Of a DNA stretch of 64,000 bases, positions 63,466 through 64,000 are shown in pieces (within the stretch, counting starts at the first letter, position 1; each line of letters begins with the position of its first letter). Made by a program: the position numbers and the translations under genes. This DNA comes from Pictodentalium vernedei (lineage: Eukaryota; Mollusca; Scaphopoda; Dentaliida; Dentaliidae), in NCBI GenBank assembly GCA_031216915.1, contig CM062294.1, forward strand, positions 166,487,455 to 166,551,454, read 5' to 3'. The notes below the pieces were generated by a model, which saw only the letters and a program-made list of their open reading frames with translations, made no database searches and was not told the DNA's origin.

Positions 63466-63655
63466 TATAACAATAACATGATTTTGAAGGGCTTTACAGT
63501 GTATTAACGGCTCGACAGAAATGGTTAACAGCCCAAGAGTTTATTAGCGACCCGCGACGAAGTCGAGGGCCGCAAATAAGCTCAAGGGCTGTTAACTCTT
63601 TCTGTTGAGCCGTTGATACACTGTAATGCCCGACAAAGTCATGTTATTTCTATTA
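63466..63655. mobile_element. Foldback MITE, ~65 bp arms
   Basis: AATAACATGATTTTGAAGGG...ACAGTGTATTAACGGCTC...GGTTAACAGCCC faces GGGCTGTTAACTCTTTCTGT...GAGCCGTTGATACACTGT...GTCATGTTATT, around a ~45-bp loop containing CCCGCGACGAAGTCGAGGGC. Confidence 0.85.
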
Positions 63656-64000
63656 TTGCCACTTTCGTACATCGGGGATATTACAATTAAATTATATGGG
63701 AAATAAGATAAATAAATGAAGTTTGACGTTTTAGAATTAAAAAAAAAAAAACATCGACACCATCGTTTGCTTTGTTGACAAACAAACCGGGTAACCTAAC
63801 TATCGTCTGATGAATCTACTGCGAAATTTGGGAAGTTAGATGATGAAAAATATGTTCGAAATGCGAACTTTAGGCAAGGAGTTCATTCATCAAAGATATC
63901 ATCACTTTCCTTGCGTGTATCGCTTCCTACATTTGATACATTATCTATCCGTAACACAAAGAGAAACACTTGAAACAAATGTGTTAATTGTGTTCACAAA
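63656..64000. other. No gene seen
   Basis: AT-rich, with an A13 run near 63729-63741 and nothing else of note. Confidence 0.4.

Overview
This is repeat-dense animal genomic DNA, most likely from a marine invertebrate. The evidence is the mix of non-LTR retrotransposons (one with a virus-like 2A motif), tRNA-derived SINEs, TTAA-flanked piggyBac-type MITEs, a KRBA2/SCAND3-type integrase and a Polinton/Maverick. I see no convincing host gene and cannot name the species. Nearly all coding capacity is mobile-element sequence, most of it broken by stops and frameshifts.

Layout. 1-4.8 kb: a non-LTR retrotransposon (copy A, cut by the window edge) inserted into an older antisense LINE, plus two 3' fragments of the same family. 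5.1-6.7 kb: a decayed integrase gene. 7.1-7.4 kb: a palindromic TTAA MITE. 7.7-12.8 kb: an almost full-length minus-strand copy B of the first family, with SGNH-esterase, endonuclease and reverse transcriptase regions in one ORF. 13-16 kb: inverted and direct repeats, a second TTAA MITE family and two SINEs in a palindromic target. 16.7-23.1 kb: a decayed LINE, foldback elements and a second LINE fragment. 24-31.8 kb: C-tract-rich repeats, then a two-ORF LINE whose second ORF carries a GDIERNPGP 2A-like motif.

31.85-59.09 kb: the centrepiece, a decayed Polinton/Maverick bounded by ~68 bp inverted repeats (about 88% identical by eye). On the minus strand it reads polB, packaging ATPase, conserved unknown protein, integrase, a small ORF, minor capsid, major capsid. 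Its right arm carries cargo: a BIR/IAP-like gene, a zinc-knuckle gene, a histone H4-like gene and two divergent gene pairs behind a duplicated promoter. It is interrupted twice. A TIR-bounded ~3.5 kb unit encoding a 714-aa PIN/FEN-like nuclease with a CXC domain sits inside polB (47.09-50.58 kb). About 8 kb of LINE, SINE and MITE sequence separates polB from the ATPase (about 38.5-46.6 kb). Without these insertions the element is about 15.7 kb, a normal Polinton size.

59.09-64 kb: a minus-strand LINE whose (ATTTG)n tail abuts the Polinton end, a composite palindromic TTAA repeat, and a foldback MITE at 63.47-63.65 kb. A window-wide oddity is the abundance of G or C homopolymers of 10-25 nt, several expanded inside retrotransposon coding sequence at sites where sibling copies have only 4-6.
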